Program-made: the position numbers and the translations under genes | The notes under the pieces: generated by a model | Told to the model about the DNA's origin: nothing | The model's database searches: none | The model's input: only the letters and a program-made list of their open reading frames with translations | Part shown: positions 1 to 6,756 of the stretch, piece after piece | How the letters are laid out: each line of letters starts with the position of its first letter | Numbering within the stretch: the stretch's first letter is position 1 | Source of the DNA: an uncultured Collinsella sp. | GTDB taxonomy: Bacteria > Actinomycetota > Coriobacteriia > Coriobacteriales > Coriobacteriaceae | DNA: 28,723 nucleotides | Assembly: GCA_902475785.1 (NCBI GenBank) | Contig: CABSAN010000027.1 | Location: 1 to 28,723 of the forward strand | Reading direction: 5' to 3'

Positions 1-35
1 CCGGAATCGACCATGGTGTAGAAGTCGTCAGACAT
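1..35 (-). CDS. dnaA: 5' end of a divergent gene, probably chromosomal replication initiator DnaA (partial)
   Basis: Reading leftwards from an ATG at 35-33, the open frame runs off the window edge after eleven full codons (M-S-D-D-F-Y-T-M-V-D-S). Eleven residues are too few to identify a family. The call rests on position: in many actinobacteria dnaA is transcribed away from rpmH, and the gap between them carries DnaA boxes, as seen here at 59-181. No strong ribosome binding site precedes the ATG, and an in-frame ATG at 14-12 is an alternative start. Any other divergent gene cannot be excluded from this fragment alone. Confidence 0.45.
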   Translation of the reverse strand, partial: MSDDFYTMVDS

Positions 36-58
36 GCCGCTCGCAATCTTTCAAAAGG

Positions 59-183
59 TTTTGAACAAATAGTAGCTCACCGCGCAATGTTTCTCATCTT
101 TCGACAAGTTTTCAAAACCTGTTGAAAACTTTGGAAAATGGACGAAAAGTTCTCAACATTTCCAACATGACCTGTTGAAAACT
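59..183. other. AT-rich origin-like region with DnaA-box-like 9-mers
   Basis: Between the divergent gene and the rpmH promoter lie several 9-mers close to TTTTCAACA, a plausible variant of the TTATCCACA DnaA box. There are exact copies on the minus strand at 120-128 and 173-181, and one-mismatch copies on the plus strand at 150-158 and 159-167. Weaker copies are at 59-67 and 98-106. The 14-mer acctgttgaaaact is repeated exactly at 117-130 and 170-183. Bases 106-115 and 122-131 form a 10-bp perfect inverted repeat with a 6-nt spacer. With rpmH, rnpA and parAB next door this fits an oriC, although the box consensus is inferred only from recurrence here. Confidence 0.6.
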
Positions 184-278
184 CGATGAAATATCGTGAA
201 AAGTTGCCTGCTGCCTCAAATGCCGGTTCTGCTTATGGGGGAACCGTGTACTCTTTGCAACCTTTCACCTTTGATTTC

Positions 279-308
279 TTGACATTTGAACATTGATTTC
301 CCTACAAT
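279..308 (+). promoter_or_regulatory. Sigma-A-type promoter of the rpmH operon
   Basis: A perfect -35 TTGACA (279-284) is separated by 18 bp from a -10 TACAAT (303-308). Transcription should start near 315, leaving a leader of about 65 nt before rpmH. It is the best promoter match in the window, as expected for a ribosomal protein operon. Confidence 0.85.
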
Positions 309-380
309 CTTCAAGCTCACGTGTCTATATCTGCGTCCGCGCCCCCGCGGACACTCGAAATGCAGCAGGAGGAACTTAAG

Positions 381-515
381 ATGAAGCGTACGTATCAGCC
401 TAATAAGCGTAAGCGTGCCAAGACCCATGGCTTCCGTGCCCGTATGGCCACTAAGGGTGGTCGTGCCGTGCTCGCCCGTCGTCGTGCCAAGGGCCGCAAG
501 CGTCTCACTGTCTAG
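381..515 (+). CDS. rpmH: Large ribosomal subunit protein bL34
   Basis: This 44-residue, strongly basic protein begins MKRTYQPNKRKRAKTHGFRA and continues with the Arg/Lys-rich tail typical of L34, at the normal family length. L34 is a late-assembling component of the 50S subunit that contacts 23S rRNA. The frame stays open upstream to an ATG at 321, but the ATG at 381 has an AGGAGG at 367-372 with 8-nt spacing, and L34 always begins close to MKRTYQP, so 381 is the start. It is the first gene after the promoter at 279-308, and rnpA follows 20 nt downstream, the usual pairing of L34 with the RNase P protein. Confidence 0.98.
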   Translation: MKRTYQPNKRKRAKTHGFRARMATKGGRAVLARRRAKGRKRLTV

Positions 516-535
516 CAGCGATACACACATCTCGC

Positions 536-874
536 ATGAAGACTATTAAGTCTTGGCAAGATTTCGAGCATGTGTTCAGTCAGGGGCGTCGTTTCAATCA
601 CCCTCTGATTCGAATGACCATATGTGAATCGGTTGGCGAAGGCGACTCCGGAAGGGTCGCCTTCGTTGGTGCTAAACGACTCGGTTGTGCTGTGGTGCGC
701 AACCGATCTAAGCGTGTGATGCGCGAGGCCGCCCGCAGCTGTGGATTTCCCGTTGCGGGTTATGACATCATCTTGTTCGCGACTCCCAAGACGAGGGTTT
801 CCTCGCCTCAGGAGATGGACAAGGCATTGCGTTCGCTTATGAAGCGCGCCGGCGTTGCCGGGGAGGAGCGATGA
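536..874 (+). CDS. rnpA: Ribonuclease P protein component
   Basis: A 112-residue basic protein that binds the RNase P RNA and helps it recognise the 5' leader of precursor tRNAs. The family signature RNRSKRVMREA lies at about residues 59-69. Upstream is the usual F-x-x-V-F-x-x-G-R-R start of the fold (FEHVFSQGRR, about 10-19). The length is normal. It follows rpmH in the same operon, and its stop overlaps the yidD start by four bases (ATGA), so the two are probably translationally coupled. Confidence 0.96.
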   Translation: MKTIKSWQDFEHVFSQGRRFNHPLIRMTICESVGEGDSGRVAFVGAKRLGCAVVRNRSKRVMREAARSCGFPVAGYDIILFATPKTRVSSPQEMDKALRSLMKRAGVAGEER

Positions 875-1095
875 GCAATCACGTTTTGCGACGTGTTGCC
901 ATCGCTCCTATTCGCATATATCAACAGGTTATTTCGCCCTTATTGCCTGACGCCTGCATTTATTACCCAACGTGCTCACAATATGCTATCCAAGCGATTG
1001 AGAAGTACGGTGTTTTGAGAGGCTGCTGGCTTGCCGTGAGGCGCATCGCTCGCTGCAATCCCCTGCACGTCGGCGGTTATGACCCTGTGCCTTAG
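871..1095 (+). CDS. yidD: Membrane protein insertion efficiency factor YidD
   Basis: A 74-residue protein with the full YidD signature: an amphipathic N-terminal helix (IAPIRIYQQVISPLLPDAC), the Y-x-P-T-C-S-x-Y-A motif at about 32-40 and the C-terminal R-C-N-P-L-H-x-G-G-Y-D-P-V-P. YidD is a small peripheral protein of the inner face of the membrane that helps YidC insert proteins. The start overlaps the rnpA stop as ATGA, with a GGAGG just upstream inside rnpA. yidC begins 29 nt downstream, the conserved order near bacterial origins. Confidence 0.96.
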   Translation: MSNHVLRRVAIAPIRIYQQVISPLLPDACIYYPTCSQYAIQAIEKYGVLRGCWLAVRRIARCNPLHVGGYDPVP

Positions 1096-1124
1096 CGGGC
1101 ACTCGCTATCGGAGGAAAACTTAC

Positions 1125-1895
1125 ATGTGGGATTGGATCGTTAACATCCTTTTTGAGCTGCTCAAGCTCATCCAGACCTTTGCGGTCGACTGGGGCCTGT
1201 CCATCATCATCCTGGTGGTCATCATCCGTCTGCTGCTGACGCCGCTTATGCTCAAGTCGACCAAGTCGACGGCTCGCATGCAGGTGCTGCAGCCTAAGAT
1301 GCTCGAGATCCAGGAGCGCTATGCCGACGATCCCCAGCGTCAGGCCGAGGAGATGCAGAAGTTCTACAGCGAGAACAAGTTCAACCCCATGGCTGGTTGT
1401 CTGCCGCTGTTGATCCAGATGCCCGTCCTGTTCGCCCTGTTTACGCTCCTGCGTAACCTGCCGAACTACTTTAGCGACGGCACGTTCTCGTTCTTCAACA
1501 TCCTGCCTGACCTTACCACCACGCCGAGCGCTTCCTTTGCCGATGGCTTTATGGTTGCGCTGCCTGCGCTGGTTTGCCTGATTCTGTTCGCTGTCTTGAC
1601 TCTGATTCCGCAGCTGTATATGTCTCGTAATCAGACTGGTCAGCAGGCCCAGAGCATGCGCATGATGGCCGTCGTCATGACCGTCATGATGCTTTGGATG
1701 GGCTGGAGCCTGCCCGTCGGCGTTCTGCTTTACTACGATGTGTCTTCTGCCTGGCAGGTTATCCAGCAGATCTTTGTGACGCAGAAGGTTATCGACAAGG
1801 CCAAGGCCGATGAGGAGGAGCGCCTCAAGAACGCTCCGCTGCAGGTCGAGGTTACCCGTCGCGAGAAGAAGCCGCGTCCGCACAAGAAGAAGTAG
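1125..1895 (+). CDS. yidC: Membrane protein insertase YidC (Oxa1 family)
   Basis: A 256-residue polytopic protein that inserts and folds proteins in the cytoplasmic membrane, alone or with SecYEG. The first hydrophobic segment (about 22-42) ends in a conserved hydrophilic-groove Arg in VVIIRLLLTPL. A charged cytoplasmic hairpin follows (about 45-85, QPKMLEIQERY...), then the characteristic N-P-M-A-G-C-L-P-L-L-I-Q-M-P motif at about 88-101 and three further hydrophobic segments. It is the short form without the large periplasmic domain of proteobacterial YidC. No obvious lipoprotein signal is present, unlike Firmicute SpoIIIJ. The tail is very basic (REKKPRPHKKK), which could contact ribosomes. 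GGAGG at 1111-1115 sets the ATG at 1125. Confidence 0.95.
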   Translation: MWDWIVNILFELLKLIQTFAVDWGLSIIILVVIIRLLLTPLMLKSTKSTARMQVLQPKMLEIQERYADDPQRQAEEMQKFYSENKFNPMAGCLPLLIQMPVLFALFTLLRNLPNYFSDGTFSFFNILPDLTTTPSASFADGFMVALPALVCLILFAVLTLIPQLYMSRNQTGQQAQSMRMMAVVMTVMMLWMGWSLPVGVLLYYDVSSAWQVIQQIFVTQKVIDKAKADEEERLKNAPLQVEVTRREKKPRPHKKK

Positions 1896-1913
1896 TCGGG
1901 ATATCAATCTTAT

Positions 1914-1925
1914 TTAGGTACCTAA
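1914..1925. repeat. 12-bp perfect palindrome, copy 1
   Basis: TTAGGTACCTAA, followed by C, lies in the 45-bp gap between yidC and khpB. The same 13 bases recur at 5418-5430. It is too short to be a terminator. An operator or other protein-binding site is possible. Confidence 0.6.
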
Positions 1926-1940
1926 CCTTTGGAGTACGTT

Positions 1941-2510
1941 ATGTCTGAAGAGATCATCGAGGATATGCTTGAGGAGGTTGCCCCGCAGATTGCGGGCGAT
2001 TATCCCGAGATTGCACAGCGCTACAAGGCCGGTGAAGAGCTGACCGATGAGGAGCTCGACACCATTGCCGATGTTGCGATTTCTATTCTGCGTTCCATCC
2101 TTTCGCACTTCGATGCCGCCAACTCTCCTATTGATGAGTACGAGGGCGACGAGGGCGAGCTGATTTTGGATGTTACGGCTCCCGATCTTGCTGTTCTCAT
2201 TGGCCGTCATGGTCGTACCCTTGATGCCCTTCAGGTTATGTTCTCTTTGCTGGTGAGTCGCAAGCTTGGCTTTAGGTATCCGGTTGTGGTTGACGTTGAG
2301 GGCTACAAGAGCCGTCGTCAGGACAAGGTTGCCTCTATGGCTCAGTCTGCCGCCGAGCGTGCCATTCGTACTCATAAGAGTGTTTCGCTTCCACCCATGA
2401 ATGCCTATGAGCGTCGACTTGTTCATATTGCACTTCGTGGTAATGATGCCGTCGATACCCATTCTGAGGGTTCTGACCCTGATCGCCATGTGGTGATTGT
2501 TGCTCGATAA
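1941..2510 (+). CDS. khpB: KH-R3H RNA-binding protein KhpB (Jag/EloR)
   Basis: A 189-residue cytoplasmic RNA-binding protein. After an acidic N-terminal region (about 1-55) comes a KH domain whose GxxG loop reads I-G-R-H-G-R-T at about 88-94. A C-terminal R3H domain follows, with Y-E-R-R-L-V-H-I-A-L and D-T-H-S-E-G-S-D-P-D-R-H. The Jag_N domain found at the front of many Firmicute homologues is missing, as in other actinobacterial forms. The frame is open from a TTG at 1929, but GGAG at 1931-1934 places the start at ATG 1941. In Firmicutes the family influences cell elongation and division through RNA binding. The position behind yidC is conserved, and a terminator follows. Confidence 0.9.
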   Translation: MSEEIIEDMLEEVAPQIAGDYPEIAQRYKAGEELTDEELDTIADVAISILRSILSHFDAANSPIDEYEGDEGELILDVTAPDLAVLIGRHGRTLDALQVMFSLLVSRKLGFRYPVVVDVEGYKSRRQDKVASMAQSAAERAIRTHKSVSLPPMNAYERRLVHIALRGNDAVDTHSEGSDPDRHVVIVAR

Positions 2511-2530
2511 TCTACTCGAGCTTATGCTAA

Positions 2531-2560
2531 GGGGGCGTGGTTTCCACGTCCCCTTTTTTT
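2531..2560 (+). terminator. Rho-independent terminator after khpB
   Basis: Bases 2531-2540 (gggggcgtgg) pair with 2544-2553 (ccacgtcccc) with one G-T wobble and a 3-nt loop, followed by seven Ts. It closes the rpmH-khpB operon. The rsmG frame is open from within its T-run. Confidence 0.9.
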
Positions 2561-2606
2561 GTCAAAAGTTCTCGATACACTGATTTTTGTCAGAAAGGAG
2601 CTTCTG

Positions 2607-3344
2607 TTGTTTGTACTTACAGATCAGCAGGCTGACGAGATGCTGAGTCGTCTAACTTCCTATTGCAAAGAGTATTCCCTGAGTGTAACTGATACTGAGC
2701 TGAGGAAATGTATTCAGCATTTGGATTTGGTTCTAGAAACAAATAAGACAACCAATCTCACCCGTATTCTTAATGTAGAAGATGCTGCGGTACTTCATAT
2801 CCTCGACTCACTTGTTTTGCTCCCTTATGTCAATAAGGCTCCTGAGGGAGCTTTGCTTGATATGGGAACAGGTGCTGGCTTTCCTGGTATTCCGTTAACG
2901 ATAACAACGCATCGTAAAGCTACTTATATTGACTCTGTTGGCAAGAAGGTTGACGCTGTTAATTCTTTTGTTCATGCTCTTGGATTGAAATATGGCCATG
3001 CAGTTCATGATCGCCTAGAAGAATATGCTCGAAGCCATAAGAAGCAGTTCTCTGTTGTAACCGCCCGCGCATTGGCCCCTCTGCCGATTCTTGTTGAGTA
3101 TGCGGCTCCGTACCTCAAGGACGGTGGGCTATTTGTTATCACGAAGGGCAATCCATCGGATGAGGAGCTTGCTTCCGGCATGTCAACAGCCAAGATCTGC
3201 GGCTTCACTTTGCTTCTGAATGATGCAATCGATTTGCCTGAGGGCTTGGGCCACAGGGAGTTTATTGTTCTTAAGAAGAGTCATCCAGCATCTGTTTCAT
3301 TGCCTCGTGCAAATGGCATGGCAAAGAAGAATCCGCTTGCCTAG
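2607..3344 (+). CDS. rsmG: 16S rRNA (guanine-527-N7) methyltransferase RsmG (GidB)
   Basis: A SAM-dependent methyltransferase that modifies G527 of 16S rRNA; loss of the family member gives low-level streptomycin resistance in other bacteria. The SAM-binding motif L-L-D-M-G-T-G-A-G-F-P-G-I-P-L starts at about residue 83, preceded by N-L-T-R-I. The C-terminal half has the usual T-A-R-A-L-A-P-L and the H-R-E-F-I-V-L-K ending. The frame is open from a TTG at 2559, but that lies inside the terminator T-run. AAAGGAG at 2594-2600 is spaced 6 nt from TTG 2607, giving a 245-residue protein, so 2607 is preferred. Codon use is clearly more A/T-rich than in the flanking operons. It stands just before the parS sites and parA, a classic origin order. 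Confidence 0.93.
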   Translation: MFVLTDQQADEMLSRLTSYCKEYSLSVTDTELRKCIQHLDLVLETNKTTNLTRILNVEDAAVLHILDSLVLLPYVNKAPEGALLDMGTGAGFPGIPLTITTHRKATYIDSVGKKVDAVNSFVHALGLKYGHAVHDRLEEYARSHKKQFSVVTARALAPLPILVEYAAPYLKDGGLFVITKGNPSDEELASGMSTAKICGFTLLLNDAIDLPEGLGHREFIVLKKSHPASVSLPRANGMAKKNPLA

Positions 3345-3345
3345 A

Positions 3346-3361
3346 TGTTTCACGTGAAACA
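3346..3361. promoter_or_regulatory. parS: parS centromere site 1
   Basis: A perfect 16-bp palindrome, TGTTTCACGTGAAACA, matching the highly conserved chromosomal parS sequence bound by ParB. It begins two bases after the rsmG stop codon. Confidence 0.97.
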
Positions 3362-3384
3362 TAATGGATAATAACAACTTGCAG

Positions 3385-3400
3385 TGTTTCACGTGAAACA
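3385..3400. promoter_or_regulatory. parS: parS centromere site 2
   Basis: A second perfect copy of the 16-bp parS palindrome. It starts exactly 39 bp after site 1, with a 23-bp spacer unrelated in sequence to the next spacer. Confidence 0.97.
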
Positions 3401-3423
3401 TGGCGGTTGATATCGAATCGGAA

Positions 3424-3439
3424 TGTTTCACGTGAAACA
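3424..3439. promoter_or_regulatory. parS: parS centromere site 3
   Basis: A third perfect copy, again starting exactly 39 bp after the previous one and ending 39 bp before the parA start codon. ParB loaded here could influence transcription of parAB, since any promoter would have to lie among the sites. Confidence 0.97.
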
Positions 3440-3478
3440 TCCTCCGTTTGACAGCTTTAATACACACCAGGAGGGACC

Positions 3479-4279
3479 GTGGGATTTCGCGACGTTAAGC
3501 GTTCGAAGAGCGCAAAAGACACGCGTATCATTGCAATCATCAATCAAAAAGGCGGCGTCGGTAAGTCGACGACAGCTGTAAACCTTGCTGCAGCACTGGG
3601 TGAACAGGGACGCAAGACACTGATTGTCGATTTTGATCCGCAGGGAAACAGCACTAGCGGATTTGGAATTGAAAAAGAAGACCTTGAGCAGTGCATCTAT
3701 GATGCATTGCTGAATGACGTGCCGGCAGAATCGCTTGTTCTTGATACAAATTGCAAAAAGGTATTCGTTATTCCGGCGACAATTCAGCTTGCAGGTGCCG
3801 AAATTGAGCTCGTAAGCGCTATTGCTCGTGAAACCCGCCTCAAAGATTTGCTTGAGCCGATTCAGGATGAGTTTGATTTTATATTCATCGACTGTCCTCC
3901 TTCGCTCGGCCTGCTTACCATCAATGCTTTGACTGCAGCAGATAGCGTTTTGATTCCGATCCAGTGCGAGTATTACGCACTCGAGGGCGTTACGAAGCTG
4001 CTTGAGTCAATGAAGATGGTTAAATCACGTCTGAATAAGGGCTTAGACACCTATGGTGTGCTTATGACCATGTATGACTCGCGTACTTCTCTGTCGAACC
4101 AGGTTGTTGAGGAAGTTCAGTCGTACTTTGGCGATAAGGCTTTTAAGACCTTAATTCCTCGTACCGTAAAAATCTCTGAGGCTCCGTCTTTTGGAGAGCC
4201 GGTAATTACCTATGCGCCTCAAAATAAAGGTGCAAAAGCGTATATGAACCTTGCAAAAGAGGTGATCAAGCGTGCCTAG
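3479..4279 (+). CDS. parA: Chromosome partitioning ATPase ParA (Soj)
   Basis: A 266-residue deviant-Walker ATPase that binds DNA non-specifically in its ATP dimer form and moves ParB-parS complexes apart. It shows the deviant Walker A K-G-G-V-G-K-S-T-T at about 25-33, the A' motif V-D-F-D-P-Q-G-N at about 56-63 and the Walker B-like F-I-D-C-P-P-S-L at about 136-143. The start is GTG 3479, preceded by AGGAGGG at 3469-3475 with short spacing. About 15 basic residues precede the ATPase fold. The last eight bases overlap parB, so the two genes form one translational unit. Three parS sites lie immediately upstream. Confidence 0.96.
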   Translation: MGFRDVKRSKSAKDTRIIAIINQKGGVGKSTTAVNLAAALGEQGRKTLIVDFDPQGNSTSGFGIEKEDLEQCIYDALLNDVPAESLVLDTNCKKVFVIPATIQLAGAEIELVSAIARETRLKDLLEPIQDEFDFIFIDCPPSLGLLTINALTAADSVLIPIQCEYYALEGVTKLLESMKMVKSRLNKGLDTYGVLMTMYDSRTSLSNQVVEEVQSYFGDKAFKTLIPRTVKISEAPSFGEPVITYAPQNKGAKAYMNLAKEVIKRA

Positions 4280-5177
4280 CGCAAAGAAACGTGGCGGATT
4301 GGGACGTGGACTCAATGCTTTGGTCTCAGAGGCCGAGTATGAGACCGGTGGTTCAGCTGCATCGGCATCAAATGCCGCATCTGAAACAAAACTACCTATT
4401 GAGGATATCGTTCCCAACCCTAATCAGCCACGAATTCACTTTAACGAAACTGAACTTCGCGAGTTGAGTGAATCGATTCAGGAGCACGGGGTATTGCAAC
4501 CACTGTTGGTTCGCAAGCATGGAAACGGCTATGAGATTATTGCCGGTGAGCGTCGTTACCAGGCATCAAAACTTGCTGGCCTCGAAGAATTGCCTGTCAT
4601 CATTAAGGAAGTTAATGATGAGGAAATGCTCGCTCTTGCACTTATCGAGAATCTTCAGCGTTCTGATTTGAACCCTGTCGAAGAGGCAAAGGGTTATCGT
4701 CAGCTCATTGATGCCAGCGGTATGACGCAGGAGGCGTTATCAAAGGCTGTCAGTAAGTCTCGTTCCGCAATTACAAATTCACTTCGTTTGCTAGATCTTC
4801 CTGAAGTCGTACAGCAGATGATTTTCGAGGGCAAGCTTACTGCAGGCCATGCAAGAGCGATTCTTGCAGTTCCTTATGAAGATGCCAGGATTCGACTTGC
4901 TGAAAAAGTTGTCGCAGAAGGTCTTTCCGTTAGAGCGACAGAAAATCTTGCTCCGTTATTTTCTGCCGGAGAAACACCTAAGACGCCGAGGCCAGCAACA
5001 CCTCAGTCATTCAAAAAGGCCGCTCGAGTCCTTCGTCAAGTATTTAACACGAATGTGCGCGTGAAGAGCTCGCGTGGCAAGAACAAGATTGAAATCGAGT
5101 TCAAAGACGAAGAGGAGCTCTCCCGTATCCTTGGCGAAATGATTCAATTCGGGCAGGATGATCAGGGTGAAGAATAA
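4272..5177 (+). CDS. parB: Chromosome partitioning protein ParB (Spo0J), CTP-dependent clamp
   Basis: A 301-residue protein that recognises parS and slides along DNA as a CTP-gated clamp. A short basic leader (A-K-K-R-G-G-L-G-R-G-L, the ParA-contacting type) begins the protein. The ParB/Srx domain holds N-P-N-Q-P-R and the CTP-binding G-E-R-R-Y-Q-A-S at about 94-101, with E-N-L-Q-R-S-D-L-N-P at about 126-135. The helix-turn-helix is at about 153-175 (TQEALSKAVSKSRSAITNSL), followed by L-T-A-G-H-A-R-A. The C-terminal dimerisation region carries K-I-E-I-E-F. It starts at GTG 4272 inside parA, with AAAGAGGTG upstream. The matching parS sites are at 3346-3439. Confidence 0.96.
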   Translation: MPSAKKRGGLGRGLNALVSEAEYETGGSAASASNAASETKLPIEDIVPNPNQPRIHFNETELRELSESIQEHGVLQPLLVRKHGNGYEIIAGERRYQASKLAGLEELPVIIKEVNDEEMLALALIENLQRSDLNPVEEAKGYRQLIDASGMTQEALSKAVSKSRSAITNSLRLLDLPEVVQQMIFEGKLTAGHARAILAVPYEDARIRLAEKVVAEGLSVRATENLAPLFSAGETPKTPRPATPQSFKKAARVLRQVFNTNVRVKSSRGKNKIEIEFKDEEELSRILGEMIQFGQDDQGEE

Positions 5178-5421
5178 GGTTCTCGCGGCCATTGCGTTGG
5201 CAACCACTGTCGTTGCTGGTGCCTTTGCTGGTTATAAGCTTGCGACAGATGATGAACTTCGAGGTCGACTGTTGCGCGGAGCTCAGGATATCGTCGATAC
5301 ATCTAAGAAGAAAATGGATGTGATGACCGAAGATGTTGCTATGCGCACTGCTCAGGTGACTAAGAATCCCAAGATTAACCAAGACTGGGTTAACCATCAG
5401 TGGGAAAATGTTGGTTATTAG
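5158..5421 (+). CDS. Small YtxH-like membrane-anchored protein
   Basis: An 87-residue protein with one N-terminal hydrophobic segment (VLAAIALATTVVAGAFAGY, about 8-26). A predicted helical hydrophilic tail rich in Asp, Lys and Thr follows. This resembles YtxH-type proteins, a loose family of small membrane-tethered proteins of unclear role. ATG 5158 overlaps the end of parB by 20 bases, and GTG 5167 has a better-spaced AGGA, so the true start may be nine bases later. Either way it is probably coupled to parB. No function can be assigned; the position suggests a membrane protein co-expressed with the partition genes. Confidence 0.75.
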   Translation: MIRVKNKVLAAIALATTVVAGAFAGYKLATDDELRGRLLRGAQDIVDTSKKKMDVMTEDVAMRTAQVTKNPKINQDWVNHQWENVGY

Positions 5422-5429
5422 GTACCTAA
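5418..5429. repeat. 12-bp perfect palindrome, copy 2
   Basis: TTAGGTACCTAA, followed by C, overlaps the stop codon of the YtxH-like gene. It is identical over 13 bases to the copy at 1914-1926. Confidence 0.6.
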
Positions 5430-5448
5430 CAATTACTTGCCTGTTTTG

Positions 5449-5490
5449 AAGGGGTCCTAGTCTGATTCATAAGACAAGGACCCCTTATTT
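5449..5490 (+). terminator. Terminator closing the rsmG-parAB operon
   Basis: Bases 5449-5458 (aaggggtcct) pair perfectly with 5477-5486 (aggacccctt). The 18-nt loop has its own four-base pairing (gtct with agac), and the stem is followed by a weak T-run (attttgg). Confidence 0.75.
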
Positions 5491-5527
5491 TGGCTATAAA
5501 ACTAAGATTGCGTAAATCGATCCAATA

Positions 5528-5579
5528 GTATAAAAGAAAATGAAACAGCCCTGGTTGCATTATTTGCAACCAGGGCTGT
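5528..5579 (-). terminator. rlmN: Terminator for rlmN (minus strand)
   Basis: A 15-bp perfect stem, 5545-5559 with 5565-5579, and a 5-nt loop. On the minus strand it is followed by a T-rich tract (the complement of 5528-5544). On the plus strand no T-run follows, so it serves rlmN. Confidence 0.85.
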
Positions 5580-5583
5580 CGGA

Positions 5584-5599
5584 TGTTTCACATGAAACG
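5584..5599. promoter_or_regulatory. Degenerate parS-like site
   Basis: TGTTTCACATGAAACG matches 14 of the 16 parS positions; one mismatch falls in the central CACGTG and one is the last base. It sits between the rlmN terminator and the rlmN stop codon, about 2.1 kb from the perfect sites. It may be a weak ParB site or a decayed one. Confidence 0.5.
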
Positions 5600-5618
5600 T
5601 TATGGGGCACAGACTCCC

Positions 5619-6671
5619 CTATGCGTTCTTCTGGACCTTGAAACGTTGCTTCAGCTGACCGCAGGCGGCATCAATATCATTGCCGCGCGAATTACGGATC
5701 GTGGTCTCGATGCCACGAGACTCAAGGCGGCGCTGAAGATCCTCAACCTTATGAATCGGCGACGGCTTGAGCGGGCTGCCCTCGATATCGTTAAGCTGAA
5801 TCAGGTTAACGTGGCACAGCGTTCCCTCGCAGAAGTCGCAGAGCGCCTGCATTTCGGGATTCGTATCGTTGACGCCTTCGATCATGGCGTACTCATAAGT
5901 TGGGCGGCGGCCCGTCTTTTCGGTGTAAAGCTGCAGCGCCTCGTGAAGGCGCAGAAGCGTATACTTCTTGACGCCAGGCATAATCTTGTTGCGCGTGGAC
6001 TGGATAGCGGAGTGCAGCGACACAGCGAGCGTAAACTGCTCGGGAATGTCGGCAAACTTGCGAATGCCTGGAATAACACCGCTGGTAGAGACAGTAAGAT
6101 GACGGGCGCCGATGCCGATGCCATCGGGGTCGTTGAGGATGCGCAGCGCCTTGAGAACCTCGTCGTAGTTGGCAAACGGCTCACCCTGGCCCATGAAGAC
6201 AACGCTCGTGGCACGCTCACCAAAGTCGTTGGAGACATGAAGCACCTGGTCAACGATCTCTTGAGCGGTCAGAGAGCGCTTAAGGCCGTTCAGACCGGTA
6301 GCGCAAAAAGCGCAGCCCATGCCACAACCTGCCTGGGTGGAAACGCAGACAGAAAGCTTGTTACGACGGGGCATACCGACAGTCTCGACGGAAATGCCGT
6401 CGTGGTACTCGAGCAGATACTTGCGAGAGCCATCTTTAGAAACCTGCTTGGTGAGCTCAGTCGGCGTGTCAAAGGCAAAAGCCTCTTTAAGCTGCTCGCG
6501 GAAAGCCTTGGGAAGGTTGGTCATATCGTCAAACGAACAAACGTTCTTCTCAAAGACCCATTCGATGAGCTGCTTCGCGCGGAAGGCGGGCTGGCCAAGT
6601 TCGGCAACAAGCTCGCGAATATCGTTTTGGCTCAAGTCGCGAATGTCCTGAGATTTAGTCCTGGGATTCAT
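5619..6671 (-). CDS. rlmN: Dual-specificity 23S rRNA/tRNA adenine-C2 methyltransferase RlmN
   Basis: A 350-residue radical-SAM enzyme that methylates C2 of A2503 in 23S rRNA and of A37 in some tRNAs. The [4Fe-4S] cysteines are seen in G-C-G-M-G-C-A-F-C-A-T-G at about 114-125, a CxxxCxxC motif. The SAM-binding M-G-Q-G-E-P is at about 160-165, and a late Cys in D-A-A-C-G-Q-L (about 338) matches the catalytic cysteine. The length is normal. On the minus strand an AAAGG lies just upstream of ATG 6671. The gene is divergent from ddl across 85 bp and ends at the strong terminator near 5528-5579. Confidence 0.96.
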   Translation of the reverse strand: MNPRTKSQDIRDLSQNDIRELVAELGQPAFRAKQLIEWVFEKNVCSFDDMTNLPKAFREQLKEAFAFDTPTELTKQVSKDGSRKYLLEYHDGISVETVGMPRRNKLSVCVSTQAGCGMGCAFCATGLNGLKRSLTAQEIVDQVLHVSNDFGERATSVVFMGQGEPFANYDEVLKALRILNDPDGIGIGARHLTVSTSGVIPGIRKFADIPEQFTLAVSLHSAIQSTRNKIMPGVKKYTLLRLHEALQLYTEKTGRRPTYEYAMIEGVNDTNPEMQALCDFCEGTLCHVNLIQLNDIEGSPLKPSPIHKVEDLQRRLESRGIETTIRNSRGNDIDAACGQLKQRFKVQKNA

Positions 6672-6756
6672 GGAAGCCTTTCGATTTTGGGGAAACGTAG
6701 AGGGTATCGCTACAATATGGTATCAGCTGCAGAAATTATAGAGGAGGAGTCTGCCC

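Noticed and set aside
321..380. N-terminal extension of L34 from an upstream ATG
   Set aside because: The ATG at 381 has the well-placed AGGAGG and gives the universal L34 start; the extension lies in the leader.
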